A stretch of 64,000 nt of DNA, from NCBI RefSeq assembly GCF_000732905.1, contig NZ_CP007588.1, positions 682,001 through 746,000 on the forward strand. Direction: 5' to 3'. The position numbers and the translations under genes are program-made. The stretch is from Weissella tructae (GTDB lineage: Bacteria > Bacillota > Bacilli > Lactobacillales > Lactobacillaceae). This document shows positions 1 through 8,716 of this stretch, one piece after another (positions within the stretch are counted from its first letter, which is position 1; each line of letters opens with the position of its first letter). The notes under the pieces were generated by a model. That model worked only from the letters and a program-made list of their open reading frames with translations. It was not told where the DNA came from and did not search any database.

Positions 1-424
1 ACTTTCCATCCACATACATCAAGCTAATTGCTAAACCATCAATTTTTAATTCAGCATTATACGCCAATGAATTGTTAAAGTGCTTTTGGGTCGTTGCCAT
101 CCATTCGGTTAATTCGGTCACGCTAAAGACGTCACCCAATGACAACATTGGAATTTCATGTGGCACCTTAGCCAAATCACTTTTGACCGTCGCACCACCT
201 ACTTGACGCAAGATTGAATCTGCCGCAATCAACTCTGGATAGGTGTCATTTAGGCCTACTAGCTCTGCATATGCACGATCATATTCCGCATCAGACACAC
301 TTGGTGCGTCATTTTCGTAATATTCTTGTGCCCACTGCTTAAGTGTACTTTCTAGCTCTAGAATGCGGGTTTGCGCATCTGATTCTAAAGTAAATGATTG
401 TTCATTTTCATTAGTCATAGTCAT
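1..424 (-). CDS. ligA: NAD-dependent DNA ligase LigA, N-terminal part (cut by window edge)
   Basis: The minus strand from 424 encodes the first 141 residues of a bacterial NAD-dependent DNA ligase, which seals nicks in replication and repair. Visible are the NAD-binding Ia region (YYENDAPSVSDAEYDR, residues 35-50), the segment KVPHEIPMLSLGDVF, and the adenylation motif ELKIDGLAISL, whose lysine at about residue 127 would carry AMP. The gene starts 15 bases after the pcrA stop, the usual pcrA-ligA operon order. A GAGG lies 4 bases before the ATG at 424 and 10 bases before a second in-frame ATG at 418, so either could be the start. The rest of the gene lies outside the window. Confidence 0.93.
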   Translation of the reverse strand, partial: MTMTNENEQSFTLESDAQTRILELESTLKQWAQEYYENDAPSVSDAEYDRAYAELVGLNDTYPELIAADSILRQVGGATVKSDLAKVPHEIPMLSLGDVFSVTELTEWMATTQKHFNNSLAYNAELKIDGLAISLMYVDGK

Positions 425-438
425 TAAACCTCAAAATT

Positions 439-2733
439 TTAGTCTTCTACCTTAGTAATTGGTGCAAATGATGCCAACAAACGCTTGATTCCATCATTTG
501 GAAAGACGATGTCTAATTCAGTGTTGTCACCTTCACCTGAAATCTTAACAACACGCCCAATTCCCCACTTCTTGTGAGAAACTTGGTCACCATCACGCCA
601 TGTTTTCGCAACGACTTCAGTGTTCTTTCCGCTAATTGTTGGTGCGGCGGCGCGAGCGGCTTGGTTTTGGGCCACACGTGAACGACCAGAGAATGTTGTC
701 CCGGTTGCTGTTTGTGTACGACGCGCAAAGGGATAATCGTCATTGTTTCCGCCACTACGACCAGAGAATCCCATACTAATAGGCTCTGGTGACATAATTA
801 GATTACCATCAATTTCATTGATGAAACGTGATTGTGGATTCGTTAATGTCTTACCATACAACAAACGTGAAAAGGCATTTGTCATGTACAGCTTGTCCTT
901 AGCACGTGTAATTCCCACGTACGCTAAACGACGTTCTTCTTCCATTAACTTTTCTTCGTTATTGGCACTTCCCAGTGGGAATAGCGTTTCTTCCATTCCA
1001 ACTAAGAACACAACTGGAAATTCTAGCCCCTTCGCCGCGTGAAGTGTCATCAAAGTTACTTGATCATTTGAATGTTCATCCACACTATCCAAATCTGAGA
1101 CCAACGCTAATTCACCTAAGAAATCAACATACTTAGATACACTGTCTTCGCTTGGTTGATAATTTTGATCAAATTGTGCAGTTACAGATAGGAATTCGGC
1201 TAAGTTTTCCAAACGTCCTTGGTTTTCTGGTGTTGGGTTCGCCTTTAATGTCTTTTCGTAGTCTGACTTATCCAAAATGGCTTTTGTTAAGTCAGAAATA
1301 CTCAAGTCGTCAGTCATTGTGGCACGTAGATTATTAATCATATTCGCAAATGCCATCAATTGGTTTGCCGCACGTGCAGTTAGACCTGGTACAAGACTCG
1401 CGTTAATTGCAGTTTCCAACAATGTCCAGTTATTTTGTGCCGCAAAAGCACGGAACTTTTCTAGACTTGTTAGTCCAATTCCACGCTTAGGTTCATTTAC
1501 AACACGCAAGAAGCTTTCATTGTCCGCTGGATTGGTTACCAATGAGAAGTATGCCAAAACATCACGGATTTCTTTACGGTCGTAAAACTTTGAACCACCC
1601 ACAATCGTGTATGGCATGTTAGCTTTCACTAACGCTTCTTCCATTCCACGTGATTGTGCGTTTGTACGGTACAAGATTGCGAAGTCTTTGTAGTTACGAT
1701 CACTATCTTCAATACCCTTTTTAATTTGGCTGATGACATACATCGCTTCATCACGATCACTTTGGGCACGGTAATAGGTAATCTTTTCTCCTGCCCCGTT
1801 ATCAGTCCATAGGTTTTTAGCAATACGCGCATCATTGTTTTCAATCACGCCATTGGCTGCGTCCAAGATTGTTTGCGTTGAACGGTAATTTTGTTCAAGC
1901 ATAACGGTCTTAGCATCCGGATAGTCTTTCGTAAAGTCCAACATGATTTGCATGTTAGCACCACGCCAACCATAGATTGACTGGTCTGAATCACCAACTA
2001 CGGCCAAATTACGGTGTAATCCTGACAACAATGTTACCAAACGGTATTGGGCATCGTTGGTGTCCTGGTATTCGTCGACGTGAACGTACAAGAATTTTTC
2101 TTGGTAAAAGTTCAAAACTTCAGGTTCTTTTTCTAACAAGTCAATCGTCAACATAATCAAGTCATCAAAGTCGACTGATTGCGCCAAACTCAATTGGTGT
2201 TGGTATTCCTTGTAGACCTTTGCGACGATGTCTTCAAATGGTCCTGATGCTTGTTCAGCGTACAACTTGGGTGTTAATAGTGCATTCTTCGCATTAGAAA
2301 TGGCCCCTTGCACACTACGTGGATCATACTTATCTGTATCGACGTTCATGTCCTTCAAAATACGCTTAACCAAACTCTTTTGCGCACTTGCATCCACAAT
2401 GGTAAAGTCACGCTTATACCCTAAGCGGTCAATATCACGACGTAAAATTCGTACGGCTAACGCGTGAAATGTTGATACCCAAACAGCATCCGCATCATTT
2501 TGTGAGACAAGTGTCCCAATACGCTCTTTCATTTCACGGGCTGCTTTATTCGTAAACGTAATCGCTAGAATACGCCATGGCATAACGTCTAAATCTTGAA
2601 TCAAATGTGCCACACGATGTGTCAAAACACGTGTCTTACCTGATCCGGCTCCCGCCATAATCATCAATGGCCCTTCAGTGGTACTAACCGCCTCTGCTTG
2701 TCGCTCGTTCATTCCGTCTAATAACGCCGTCAT
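439..2733 (-). CDS. pcrA: ATP-dependent 3'-5' DNA helicase PcrA/UvrD
   Basis: This is a superfamily 1A helicase of 764 aa that acts in repair, plasmid replication and clearing of recombinase filaments. All helicase motifs are visible: Walker A AGAGSGKT (residues 27-34), DEYQDTN, GDSDQSIYGWRGA, QNYRST, TLHAAKGLEFPVVF and YVGITRAKD. A C-terminal Tudor-like domain (GDQVSHKKWGIGRVV) resembles the RNA-polymerase-binding tail of PcrA. The start at 2733 was chosen because AAGGAGG lies 5 bases before it; an upstream in-frame extension to 2835 would run through a hairpin and has no ribosome site. ligA follows 15 bases downstream on the same strand. Confidence 0.95.
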   Translation of the reverse strand: MTALLDGMNERQAEAVSTTEGPLMIMAGAGSGKTRVLTHRVAHLIQDLDVMPWRILAITFTNKAAREMKERIGTLVSQNDADAVWVSTFHALAVRILRRDIDRLGYKRDFTIVDASAQKSLVKRILKDMNVDTDKYDPRSVQGAISNAKNALLTPKLYAEQASGPFEDIVAKVYKEYQHQLSLAQSVDFDDLIMLTIDLLEKEPEVLNFYQEKFLYVHVDEYQDTNDAQYRLVTLLSGLHRNLAVVGDSDQSIYGWRGANMQIMLDFTKDYPDAKTVMLEQNYRSTQTILDAANGVIENNDARIAKNLWTDNGAGEKITYYRAQSDRDEAMYVISQIKKGIEDSDRNYKDFAILYRTNAQSRGMEEALVKANMPYTIVGGSKFYDRKEIRDVLAYFSLVTNPADNESFLRVVNEPKRGIGLTSLEKFRAFAAQNNWTLLETAINASLVPGLTARAANQLMAFANMINNLRATMTDDLSISDLTKAILDKSDYEKTLKANPTPENQGRLENLAEFLSVTAQFDQNYQPSEDSVSKYVDFLGELALVSDLDSVDEHSNDQVTLMTLHAAKGLEFPVVFLVGMEETLFPLGSANNEEKLMEEERRLAYVGITRAKDKLYMTNAFSRLLYGKTLTNPQSRFINEIDGNLIMSPEPISMGFSGRSGGNNDDYPFARRTQTATGTTFSGRSRVAQNQAARAAAPTISGKNTEVVAKTWRDGDQVSHKKWGIGRVVKISGEGDNTELDIVFPNDGIKRLLASFAPITKVED

Positions 2734-2825
2734 ATTACCCTCCTTGATATGCATACACATTATTCCGTTCGTACTTCGTGTGATACATAAATCGTTAATT
2801 TTGATTGTCTTAGTTGGGTGCCGAA

Positions 2826-2858
2826 CAAAAACCATTTAGGTCATTACCCCAAATGGTT
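2826..2858 (-). terminator. terminator-like hairpin inside the pcrA leader
   Basis: On the minus strand AACCATTTGGG pairs with CCTAAATGGTT (11 pairs, one G-U) around a 7-base loop and is followed by TTTTTG. There is no T-run on the plus strand, so it acts on leftward transcripts. It sits between the best promoter (around 2899) and the pcrA start at 2733, so it could attenuate pcrA or end a short transcript. Confidence 0.6.
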
Positions 2859-2898
2859 TACGCAATAACTGCACTTCTTACACAATTCAGTACTGTAA

Positions 2899-2907
2899 AT
2901 TATAGCA
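2899..2907 (-). promoter_or_regulatory. extended -10 promoter upstream of pcrA
   Basis: The minus strand reads TGCTATAAT, a perfect -10 with the TGn extension. No good -35 is seen at the usual distance, which extended -10 promoters can tolerate. Initiation would be near 2892, about 160 bases before the pcrA start. Confidence 0.5.
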
Positions 2908-2937
2908 TAATCAACCAACTAACTTCTTCCGTTCACT

Positions 2938-2974
2938 CAATAAAATGGTCAGATATTATCTGGTTATTTTATTG
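2938..2974. other. 37-base near-perfect inverted repeat
   Basis: The stretch folds as a 17-pair stem with a 3-base loop. The outer arms are CAATAAAAT and ATTTTATTG; three G-U pairs lie in the middle. It lies between the pcrA promoter and the divergent rightward gene at 3213. It has no separate T-run, so it may be a weak bidirectional terminator or a protein-binding site. The rest of 2734-3166 shows no gene. Confidence 0.5.
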
Positions 2975-3166
2975 ATTGTCTCGTTTAGCGTACTGAATAA
3001 TCTTCACACATATTTAACGCTTCTTTTTCAAATGCCGCGATAAAAATATCAAACAAAAAGTTTGAAGATTGATAAAATAGTCTATATAGCCTCCTTTCCT
3101 CTAGGCGGGAAATCTAACATTAGATTGGTTCATTAACGCTCACTCAATACATAGTCGCTTGGTTTC

Positions 3167-3203
3167 ACGTGCAGAAAGGAATCACGTTAAAAGCTAGCGG
3201 AGG
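3167..3203 (+). promoter_or_regulatory. conserved leader element, copy 1 of 5
   Basis: ACGTG and CACGT arms enclose the loop CAGAAAGGAAT, then come TTAAAAGCTA and GCGGAGG, which is the ribosome binding site of the gene at 3213 (9 bases before its ATG). The same element precedes four other small membrane-protein genes in this window. A CCTCC around 3092-3096 could pair with this GGAGG. Confidence 0.75.
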
Positions 3204-3212
3204 ATATACAAG

Positions 3213-3488
3213 ATGAGTAGAACACAAGTATTACGATTGATTGCCAGTATCGCGAGTGTGATGTCTGTATTGATGTATGTTTCCTATATTCCACAAATTA
3301 TGAGTAATTTGGCTGGAAATCATGGTGACCCAATTCAGCCTCTAGTTGCGATGATTAATTGTATTTTTTGGACCATTCACGGTTGGTTCGGCTTAGATGG
3401 TCACACTAAAGACAAGGCCATCATTTTTGCGAATATCCCTGGAATCTTTTTTGGTGGCTTTGCCTTTTTAACAGCTATCATGCATTAA
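3213..3488 (+). CDS. SemiSWEET-type (PQ-loop/MtN3) small sugar transporter
   Basis: The product is 91 aa with three hydrophobic helices (about residues 6-28, 42-60 and 66-88). The motif SYIPQI in the first helix and QPLVAMINCIFWTIHGW in the second match bacterial SemiSWEET proteins, single three-helix bundles that dimerise to move sugars across the membrane. The length is normal for the family. Substrate cannot be read from sequence. The start has a strong GGAGG 9 bases upstream, which is the end of the conserved leader element, so translation is probably under that element's control. Confidence 0.75.
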   Translation: MSRTQVLRLIASIASVMSVLMYVSYIPQIMSNLAGNHGDPIQPLVAMINCIFWTIHGWFGLDGHTKDKAIIFANIPGIFFGGFAFLTAIMH

Positions 3489-3682
3489 TTTTTAGTGACT
3501 CTGCATCCTCAGAGCCACATACATAGCGAATCAGACATAAAAGGCCTATGCAGTAACACATGGGTAATTCTTCTTTGAAAATGAATAAAGGTACGCTAAT
3601 TATATTTATTATCTCTACAGCCTGTAGTATCATACTTTTAACCCTTTAAGATTATGCTACAACATGATCATTAACTGGACAC

Positions 3683-3719
3683 ACGTGCACTCAGAATCAC
3701 GCTAAAAGCTGAGTAGGAG
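3683..3719 (+). promoter_or_regulatory. conserved leader element, copy 2 of 5
   Basis: This is the most diverged copy: ACGTG, loop CACTCAGAAT, CACG, CTAAAAGCT, then GAGTAGGAG as ribosome site. The loop hexamer ACTCAG is complementary to CTGAGT just before the ribosome site, which suggests an H-type pseudoknot in this copy. It lies 6 bases before the ATG at 3726. Confidence 0.7.
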
Positions 3720-3725
3720 TTTTAT

Positions 3726-4073
3726 ATGATGAATAATGCTGGTTTACTAAATCAATTAACGAATGACGAACGTATTTTGGTCAACTCAGAAGTTGAACGA
3801 AATGGTAAGAATATCGTTGTTGCGTACATTCTAGCTGTTTTCTTCGGAACACTGGGTATTCACCGTTTCTACATGGGTAAGACAGGTTCAGGATTAGCAA
3901 TGTTGCTAATTACTGTTTTGACACTAGGTATGGGAGCCATCGTAACGGGTGTTTGGATGTTCGTTGACCTATTCTTAATTCCAGGTTGGATTCAAGAAGA
4001 CCAAAACACATTGGAACGTGCAGCCGCAGAATCTATCCTTTCTGATCCAAACCGTTACCAAAAAGTTGGCTAA
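3726..4073 (+). CDS. TM2-domain membrane protein
   Basis: A 115-aa protein with a hydrophilic N-terminus and a TM2 domain at about residues 33-95. The domain shows two helices joined by a short turn and the signature GTLGIHRFYMGKTGSG followed by GVWMFVDLFLIPGW. TM2 proteins are widespread membrane proteins without a settled function in bacteria. AGGAG lies 6 bases before the start and forms the end of the conserved leader element. A terminator follows at 4131. No operon partner is seen; the SemiSWEET gene upstream has its own copy of the element. Confidence 0.85.
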   Translation: MMNNAGLLNQLTNDERILVNSEVERNGKNIVVAYILAVFFGTLGIHRFYMGKTGSGLAMLLITVLTLGMGAIVTGVWMFVDLFLIPGWIQEDQNTLERAAAESILSDPNRYQKVG

Positions 4074-4130
4074 AAATTGATTATTTCTGAACACGGTTAC
4101 GTGTTATGGGCGTAAGACATAACTGAAAAA

Positions 4131-4165
4131 GACGATATTATGCATGTGGATAATATCGTCTTTTT
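4131..4165 (+). terminator. intrinsic terminator of the TM2 gene
   Basis: GACGATATTAT and ATAATATCGTC form an 11-pair stem around an 8-base loop, followed by TTTTTC on the plus strand. Confidence 0.85.
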
Positions 4166-4272
4166 CTTACTTTCAGCCACTTCCCTTTCCTATTAAAAAG
4201 GAAGTGTTATAATTAAATATAATTTTAATTTAGCAATTTATCCTATCGTCATCTAAATAAGGAGGCCTCATA

Positions 4273-4794
4273 ATGGGTCGAAACTTAGAACGCGCAATTT
4301 TTGCAGGTGGTTGTTTTTGGTGCATGGTCGAACCCTTTGAAGAAAAAGATGGTATTGAAACAGTTTTAACTGGTTATACTGGTGGAACGACCGTTAACCC
4401 AACGTATGAAGAAGTCTGTACGCATCTTACTGGTCATACCGAAGCCGTGGAAATCATCTATGATGCAGATATCATTAGTTACCAAGAGTTACTCGATATC
4501 TACTGGCAACAAACTGACCCCACTGATGAATTTGGCCAATTCTTCGATCGTGGACCTAGTTATCGTCCAGCGATTTTCTACACAACGGATGAACAACGCA
4601 TTCTCGCCACTGAAAGCAAGAAAGCCTTGGATGATAGTCATCAACTATCTCGTCCCGTCGTCACAAGTATTGAACCAGCCGCACCTTTCTATGTTGCGGA
4701 AGATTATCACCAACAATATTACAAGAAGAATCCAATTGCCTACCAACAATACCACGCACATCGTGAACGTATTCTTGAACAGCTTTGGCATTAA
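4273..4794 (+). CDS. msrA: peptide methionine (S)-S-oxide reductase MsrA
   Basis: MsrA repairs oxidised methionine in proteins with thioredoxin as reductant. The 173-aa product has the catalytic motif GGCFWC at residues 12-17, then EPFEEKDGI, and the conserved GYTGG and YHQQYY segments. Residue count and motif order are those of free-standing MsrA without a fused MsrB domain. The start is supported by AAGGAGG 8 bases upstream. It appears monocistronic: a terminator precedes it at 4131-4165 and another follows at 4802-4853. A thioredoxin-family gene is present elsewhere in the window at 31937-32275. Confidence 0.95.
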   Translation: MGRNLERAIFAGGCFWCMVEPFEEKDGIETVLTGYTGGTTVNPTYEEVCTHLTGHTEAVEIIYDADIISYQELLDIYWQQTDPTDEFGQFFDRGPSYRPAIFYTTDEQRILATESKKALDDSHQLSRPVVTSIEPAAPFYVAEDYHQQYYKKNPIAYQQYHAHRERILEQLWH

Positions 4795-4801
4795 ACCATG
4801 T

Positions 4802-4853
4802 AAAAACACCCTGCGATACTGAGACAATCGTCCAGATATCACAAGGTGTTTTT
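4802..4853. terminator. bidirectional terminator between msrA and the protease gene
   Basis: AAAAACACC and AGGTGTTTTT form the base, with an inner GATACTG/CAG-TATC stem. There are A/T runs on both sides, so it can serve the convergent msrA and protease genes. Confidence 0.75.
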
Positions 4854-4854
4854 A

Positions 4855-5637
4855 TTATTTCGTCAACAAATCATCTTCACGGTCCACCACCGATTTAATA
4901 AATTGATAGTTTTCGGTATTCAAACGTTGTCCCATGTTTGTCATACGCTTCTTTGACGTTGATGTGCCGTGTGAATGCACACCGACTACTTCATTTTGGT
5001 CATTTAGAATTGGCGACCCTGAATTCCCACCAACAGTATCATTGTTATAAACCAAAAACGGGGATTCCATATCATCAAAATTAGTGAGCAATGTTGGCAA
5101 AGAATGGGTCCACAATACCCCATTCTTATCCCCAGGATACCCAGTCACAGTTAAATGATCATCATATGCATCAAATTGCTTAAAACTTAGTGCCGGCGCT
5201 ACTTCAGATAAGCTTACACCCGTCTTAACTTCTGGTCCAACTGTCAATATTGCAATATCTGCCGTTGGTGAGTAATCAACTTTTGTTACTTTGAAGACAT
5301 ATGGTATCGATTTCCCTGAACGACTTGGTCGGAATTCAAATTTCTTAGCTGTGTTCTCAAAATCATCTTTAAATTCATTTGCAACATGTTCATTTGTTAC
5401 AACTGTGTTATTCCCAACAACAAAACCTGTGCCAACTTTCCCACTGGCTTTTCGAATATGCCCGATTGATTTACCAACATCGGACATGCTATCAACTTTT
5501 TCACGGTTATCATCACCAATAAGGGATGCTGGCTTAACAACACTATCGGCACTGACATTTTGACACTGTCCGTCTAACACACCTACACTAAATGCAACCA
5601 CCATACCAAGCGTTCCCAATACAAACTGTTTACTCAT
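4855..5637 (-). CDS. secreted trypsin-like (V8/glutamyl-endopeptidase type) serine protease
   Basis: The 260-aa product has a signal peptide (about residues 1-30, hydrophobic core QFVLGTLGMVVAFSVGV, then ASA-like cleavage near NVSADS). The chymotrypsin-fold catalytic triad is visible: His in TNEHVANEF, Asp in TADIAIL and Ser in GGNSGSP. This pattern fits the family S1B of extracellular V8-like proteases, which cleave after acidic residues or act on surface proteins; actual specificity is unknown. The ATG at 5637 was chosen over a TTG at 5640 because GGAGG lies 8 bases upstream of the ATG. It is convergent with msrA and has no operon partner. Confidence 0.88.
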   Translation of the reverse strand: MSKQFVLGTLGMVVAFSVGVLDGQCQNVSADSVVKPASLIGDDNREKVDSMSDVGKSIGHIRKASGKVGTGFVVGNNTVVTNEHVANEFKDDFENTAKKFEFRPSRSGKSIPYVFKVTKVDYSPTADIAILTVGPEVKTGVSLSEVAPALSFKQFDAYDDHLTVTGYPGDKNGVLWTHSLPTLLTNFDDMESPFLVYNNDTVGGNSGSPILNDQNEVVGVHSHGTSTSKKRMTNMGQRLNTENYQFIKSVVDREDDLLTK

Positions 5638-5800
5638 CAATAAAACCTCCCATGTTTAATGAGAAGCATCATATCATATTATTTGCATTAATAACAAATA
5701 TATATTTATAAATGACGTGAAATTAAAAACCAAAAGTTTGGTCCAGTATTTCTGTCAGTTTTACGGAGAATTACCAACTCACAACATTTGACCCAAAATA

Positions 5801-5846
5801 AAAACCGCTATATACCAACGTTTATAGCTGGTATATAGCGGTTTTC
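5801..5846. terminator. bidirectional intrinsic terminator
   Basis: AAAACCGCTATATACCA and TGGTATATAGCGGTTTT form a perfect 17-pair stem with A and T runs on both sides. It ends the leftward methyltransferase gene. Confidence 0.85.
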
Positions 5847-5854
5847 ATTATTTA

Positions 5855-6985
5855 TTAACGGATTTTTTTACCCCAGTATTGGTACAAATCAACCTTCAAA
5901 GCACCGTTGTATAACTTACGCTTCTTAGTTGCCTTTGCACCAAAGGCGCGTTCAAATTCTTCGTCTGATGTCAAAATGTACTTAGACCATGTAGGCATGT
6001 CTAGGTAAATGTGGCCCATTTCAGCGTACAATTGTTGGGCAGCTTCTTCATCACCCAAACGTTCCCCGTATGGTGGGTTCGCTACAAGGACACCATTGAT
6101 CTTATCTGTTGACCAATCCTTGGCAGCTAATTGCTTGAAGACGATGTCTTCACCAACTCCGGCTGCTTCGGCGTTTTTCTTAGCAATTTCAATCATTGAA
6201 CCATCCACGTCAAAACCAGCGATATCTAGTTCTACGTCAAAGTCAATCATTGCACGGGCATCAGTCTTCAACTTCTTACCGATTGTCTTGTCAAACCAGT
6301 CCCATTGTGTGATTTCAAATTCACGACTCAAACCTGGGGCAATGTTACGACCGATCATTGCGGCTTCAATCGGAATAGTTCCTGATCCACAAGTTGGGTC
6401 AACAAATGGGTTATCTGTAAACCAACGAGCCAACATAACAAGCGCTGAAGCCATTGTTTCCTTCAATGGCGCTCCACCCTTTTCAGTACGGTAACCACGC
6501 TTGAACAATGAATCTCCAGTTGAATCAAGAGTAATCATCACGCGATCCTTGTCGATAGCTGTTTCCAAGATGAAACGGTTTCCTGTTTCAGGCAAGTGTG
6601 TACGTGCATGGTACGCTTCAGTCAAACGTGATGCAATTGCCTTCTTAGTAATCGCTTGAACCGTTGGAACAGAGTGCAACTTAGAATTCTTTGAACGTCC
6701 GTTAACCGGGAATTCAGCGTCGTATGGCAACAAGTCTTCCCATGGGAATTCAGCTGTTTGCACAAACAATTCATCAAATGTACGGGCTGTAAATTCAGTC
6801 ACCACAATCTTGATACGGTCTGCAGTACGTAGCCATAGGTTAGCACGGTAGATATCTTCAACAGTCCCTTCAAAGAAAACACGTCCGTTTTCTGTTTGGG
6901 TTGCATATCCCATGTCCTTTAATTCTTTGGCAACAAGAGCTTCTAGCCCAGCCCCCATTGTCGCCATCAACTTAAATGTTTGCAT
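5855..6985 (-). CDS. THUMP-domain class I RNA methyltransferase (RlmL/YpsC type)
   Basis: A 376-aa enzyme predicted to methylate guanine N2 of 23S rRNA, as the N-terminal half of E. coli RlmL does. An N-terminal ferredoxin-like and THUMP region (about residues 1-160) binds RNA. The C-terminal Rossmann methyltransferase part shows DPTCGSGTIPIEAAMIG (SAM binding) and the catalytic NPPYGERL motif typical of base N-methylation. In Firmicutes this gene (ypsC) stands near rnpB, gpsB and ypsA, as here. GGAG lies 6 bases before the ATG. Which nucleotide is modified is an inference from the family. Confidence 0.9.
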   Translation of the reverse strand: MQTFKLMATMGAGLEALVAKELKDMGYATQTENGRVFFEGTVEDIYRANLWLRTADRIKIVVTEFTARTFDELFVQTAEFPWEDLLPYDAEFPVNGRSKNSKLHSVPTVQAITKKAIASRLTEAYHARTHLPETGNRFILETAIDKDRVMITLDSTGDSLFKRGYRTEKGGAPLKETMASALVMLARWFTDNPFVDPTCGSGTIPIEAAMIGRNIAPGLSREFEITQWDWFDKTIGKKLKTDARAMIDFDVELDIAGFDVDGSMIEIAKKNAEAAGVGEDIVFKQLAAKDWSTDKINGVLVANPPYGERLGDEEAAQQLYAEMGHIYLDMPTWSKYILTSDEEFERAFGAKATKKRKLYNGALKVDLYQYWGKKIR

Positions 6986-7034
6986 GATGTCTCCTATTCT
7001 CTGTAATCGATTTTTAATCGCTTTTTTTGAAAAA

Positions 7035-7062
7035 TAAAAACCGACGCCACAAAGGACGCCGG
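7035..7062 (-). terminator. terminator of rnpB
   Basis: On the minus strand CCGGCGTCC and GGCGTCGG pair around a short loop and are followed by TTTTTATTTT, directly after the 3' end of the RNase P RNA. Confidence 0.8.
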
Positions 7063-7064
7063 CT

Positions 7065-7455
7065 GCCTGATGTGTCAGCTGTAAGCCATGTTTTGTTCTA
7101 CAAATAATGTGGCAGATTATTTGTAGTGGTAATCATCTATCTCAGACATTACTGTCTCCCCGACCATCACTTCAATTCGCTAGGTCAAGCGCCCCTACCA
7201 AAGTTTGGGTTGCCCGCTCGAGGGGTTTACCGCGTTCCACCCAATCAATTTCTTGATTGGCTCGTCACTGTGGCACTTTCACAACTATTAAACCATGGAC
7301 AAAGTCTTTAGGTCGTTCGTTGGCCGTCAACTTTTACAAGCTGCCTAGCCTTATTTTTTCAGCTAGCACGAACACTACTGACATCACAGTCAGTGCGAGC
7401 ATGGACTTTCCTCATGCCGCTTAAAGCGACACGCAATTACCCACCAACACATCAA
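7065..7455 (-). ncRNA. rnpB: RNase P RNA, B type
   Basis: This is the catalytic RNA that matures tRNA 5' ends. The 5' part contains the universally conserved GAGGAAAGTCCATGCTCG (minus strand, around 7400-7420), and the 3' end contains the matching TGATGTGT/ACACATCA helix P1. The P4 partner segments and the many short complementary runs fit the Firmicutes type B fold. Ends were placed at the P1 helix and are approximate by about 10 bases. It lies between the methyltransferase gene and gpsB, a frequent arrangement in lactobacilli. Confidence 0.93.
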
Positions 7456-7464
7456 TGAATCTAA

Positions 7465-7881
7465 TTATACACTTTGAGTAGGCTCTTCTGCAACAATTTT
7501 TGTCACTGGAGCTGTACGATCTACATTTTTAGTCGCTTCTGCTGAAACACCGAAGACACGACGTTCCAAATTAGATAGACGCTTCAAAATGTCCATGTTT
7601 GTATTTGCCGCAACAGCAGGTTGTGCAACCTTAGTTGGTGCTGCTTGTTGTGGTTCAGTTGCTTGCGCAACAGACAATTGCTTTGTTAGTTCTGCAACTT
7701 GGCTCTTCAAGCTCGCATTTTGTGCTTCAAGTTGGTCCATGTTGTTTTGGAAAGCTTGATAGTCAGCCATGATTTCATCTAAATATGAGTCAACATCTGT
7801 CATATCGTATCCCGTCCCAATACGGGTCTTCTTAAAATCTTTACTTAAAATTTCTTCACGTGTGTGCAATACATTTTCCAT
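7465..7881 (-). CDS. gpsB: cell division regulator GpsB
   Basis: GpsB coordinates septal and side-wall peptidoglycan synthesis by binding penicillin-binding proteins at the membrane. The 138-aa product has the DivIVA-like N-terminal domain (ILSKDFKKTRIGTGYDMTDV, residues 12-31) followed by a coiled coil, then a Gln/Ala-rich linker and a short C-terminal helix (NMDILKRLSNLERRVFG, about 95-111) for trimerisation. The length is normal. GGAG lies 8 bases upstream. The nearby ponA gene at 9321 encodes a class A penicillin-binding protein, the likely kind of partner. Confidence 0.93.
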   Translation of the reverse strand: MENVLHTREEILSKDFKKTRIGTGYDMTDVDSYLDEIMADYQAFQNNMDQLEAQNASLKSQVAELTKQLSVAQATEPQQAAPTKVAQPAVAANTNMDILKRLSNLERRVFGVSAEATKNVDRTAPVTKIVAEEPTQSV

Positions 7882-7972
7882 CGGAAGCTCTCCTTATTTC
7901 TCATCCGTACTCATAGGTATATTTTAGCAGATTACAAGCTAAAACCAAAGGTTATACCAGGAAATTTTAATC

Positions 7973-8530
7973 TTAATAAAAAGTATTTTCTTGGTATTCA
8001 TTTGCGTAATCTTGCAATCGATCAAAGTCGATTAACCTCACTGGATAATCAACATTTTCTTGATAACGTTTCGCTGCCCAAACGTCATATCGCACGCTGG
8101 CATTCTCAGCGATGTCATCATAAAAAATAACTGCTTGATCAGTATGTTCCAACATGAACCTTTGATATTGCTTTAATTGGTTAGGATCTGTGTACTTATT
8201 TTGGGAAATACTCTGCGTAAAATTAACACGTGCTTTCAAATCACTTAATTTGGTTTGTCGTTCTTCTTTCCAATTAGAACCAAAATCTGTAAATGGTGTC
8301 ATCAGTGCAATTTGAAAATCATCATATTCTGGTTGTAATTCTAACGCCACTTCAATGGCCCAAGTTTCAATTCCTGATTGTCCCCCAACAATCAACCAAT
8401 TTAGGCCATTTTCTAACTCATGAGTCAGGACTTTCTTTAAGGCAAACTTGATAACCTCTACTTTCGGGTCTTTTTCTTTAAAAACACCTAATTCATGTTG
8501 TCGAAAACCTGTAATCCATAATCGATCCAT
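7973..8530 (-). CDS. ypsA: YpsA family protein (DUF1273, SLOG superfamily)
   Basis: A 185-aa protein of the YpsA family, which has a Rossmann-like SLOG fold and affects cell division in Bacillus and Staphylococcus. Characteristic segments are the N-terminal LWITGFRQHELGVF, the putative ligand loop IVGGQSGIETWAIEVALEL, and the C-terminal VIFYDDIAENASVRYDVWAAK. The molecular ligand is not established. The start at 8530 is preceded by GAGGCC; an in-frame extension upstream has no ribosome site. It is divergent from recU, and the ypsA-gpsB neighbourhood is conserved in Firmicutes. Confidence 0.88.
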   Translation of the reverse strand: MDRLWITGFRQHELGVFKEKDPKVEVIKFALKKVLTHELENGLNWLIVGGQSGIETWAIEVALELQPEYDDFQIALMTPFTDFGSNWKEERQTKLSDLKARVNFTQSISQNKYTDPNQLKQYQRFMLEHTDQAVIFYDDIAENASVRYDVWAAKRYQENVDYPVRLIDFDRLQDYANEYQENTFY

Positions 8531-8680
8531 CTTTTTGGCCTCTTTTTTCGTGATTATTTGCTCATCATAACAAAAAAAGGAACCCTGATAAAAGCCCATC
8601 TAAGGGACTTTATATCTTTTTTTGTTTTTTTATCGCGAATGTTTTCACGCATAAATTAGGTAGTTAAGTGCGTTATTTGA

Positions 8681-8686
8681 TATAAT
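8681..8686 (+). promoter_or_regulatory. promoter of recU-ponA
   Basis: TATAAT with the extension TGA directly upstream; initiation would be about 25 bases before the recU start. No convincing -35 is seen. Confidence 0.5.
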
Positions 8687-8716
8687 TAGTTAGTTATTAA
8701 TTTTGGAGGCTACGAT

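Noticed and set aside
3560-3649. 29-codon hydrophobic frame between the SemiSWEET and TM2 genes
   Set aside because: It could encode a membrane peptide (ends SIILLTL), but no ribosome site precedes either ATG, and it overlaps the likely promoter area of the TM2 gene.
7126-7311. 61-codon frame on the plus strand inside rnpB
   Set aside because: It lies fully within the RNase P RNA gene on the other strand and has no ribosome site.
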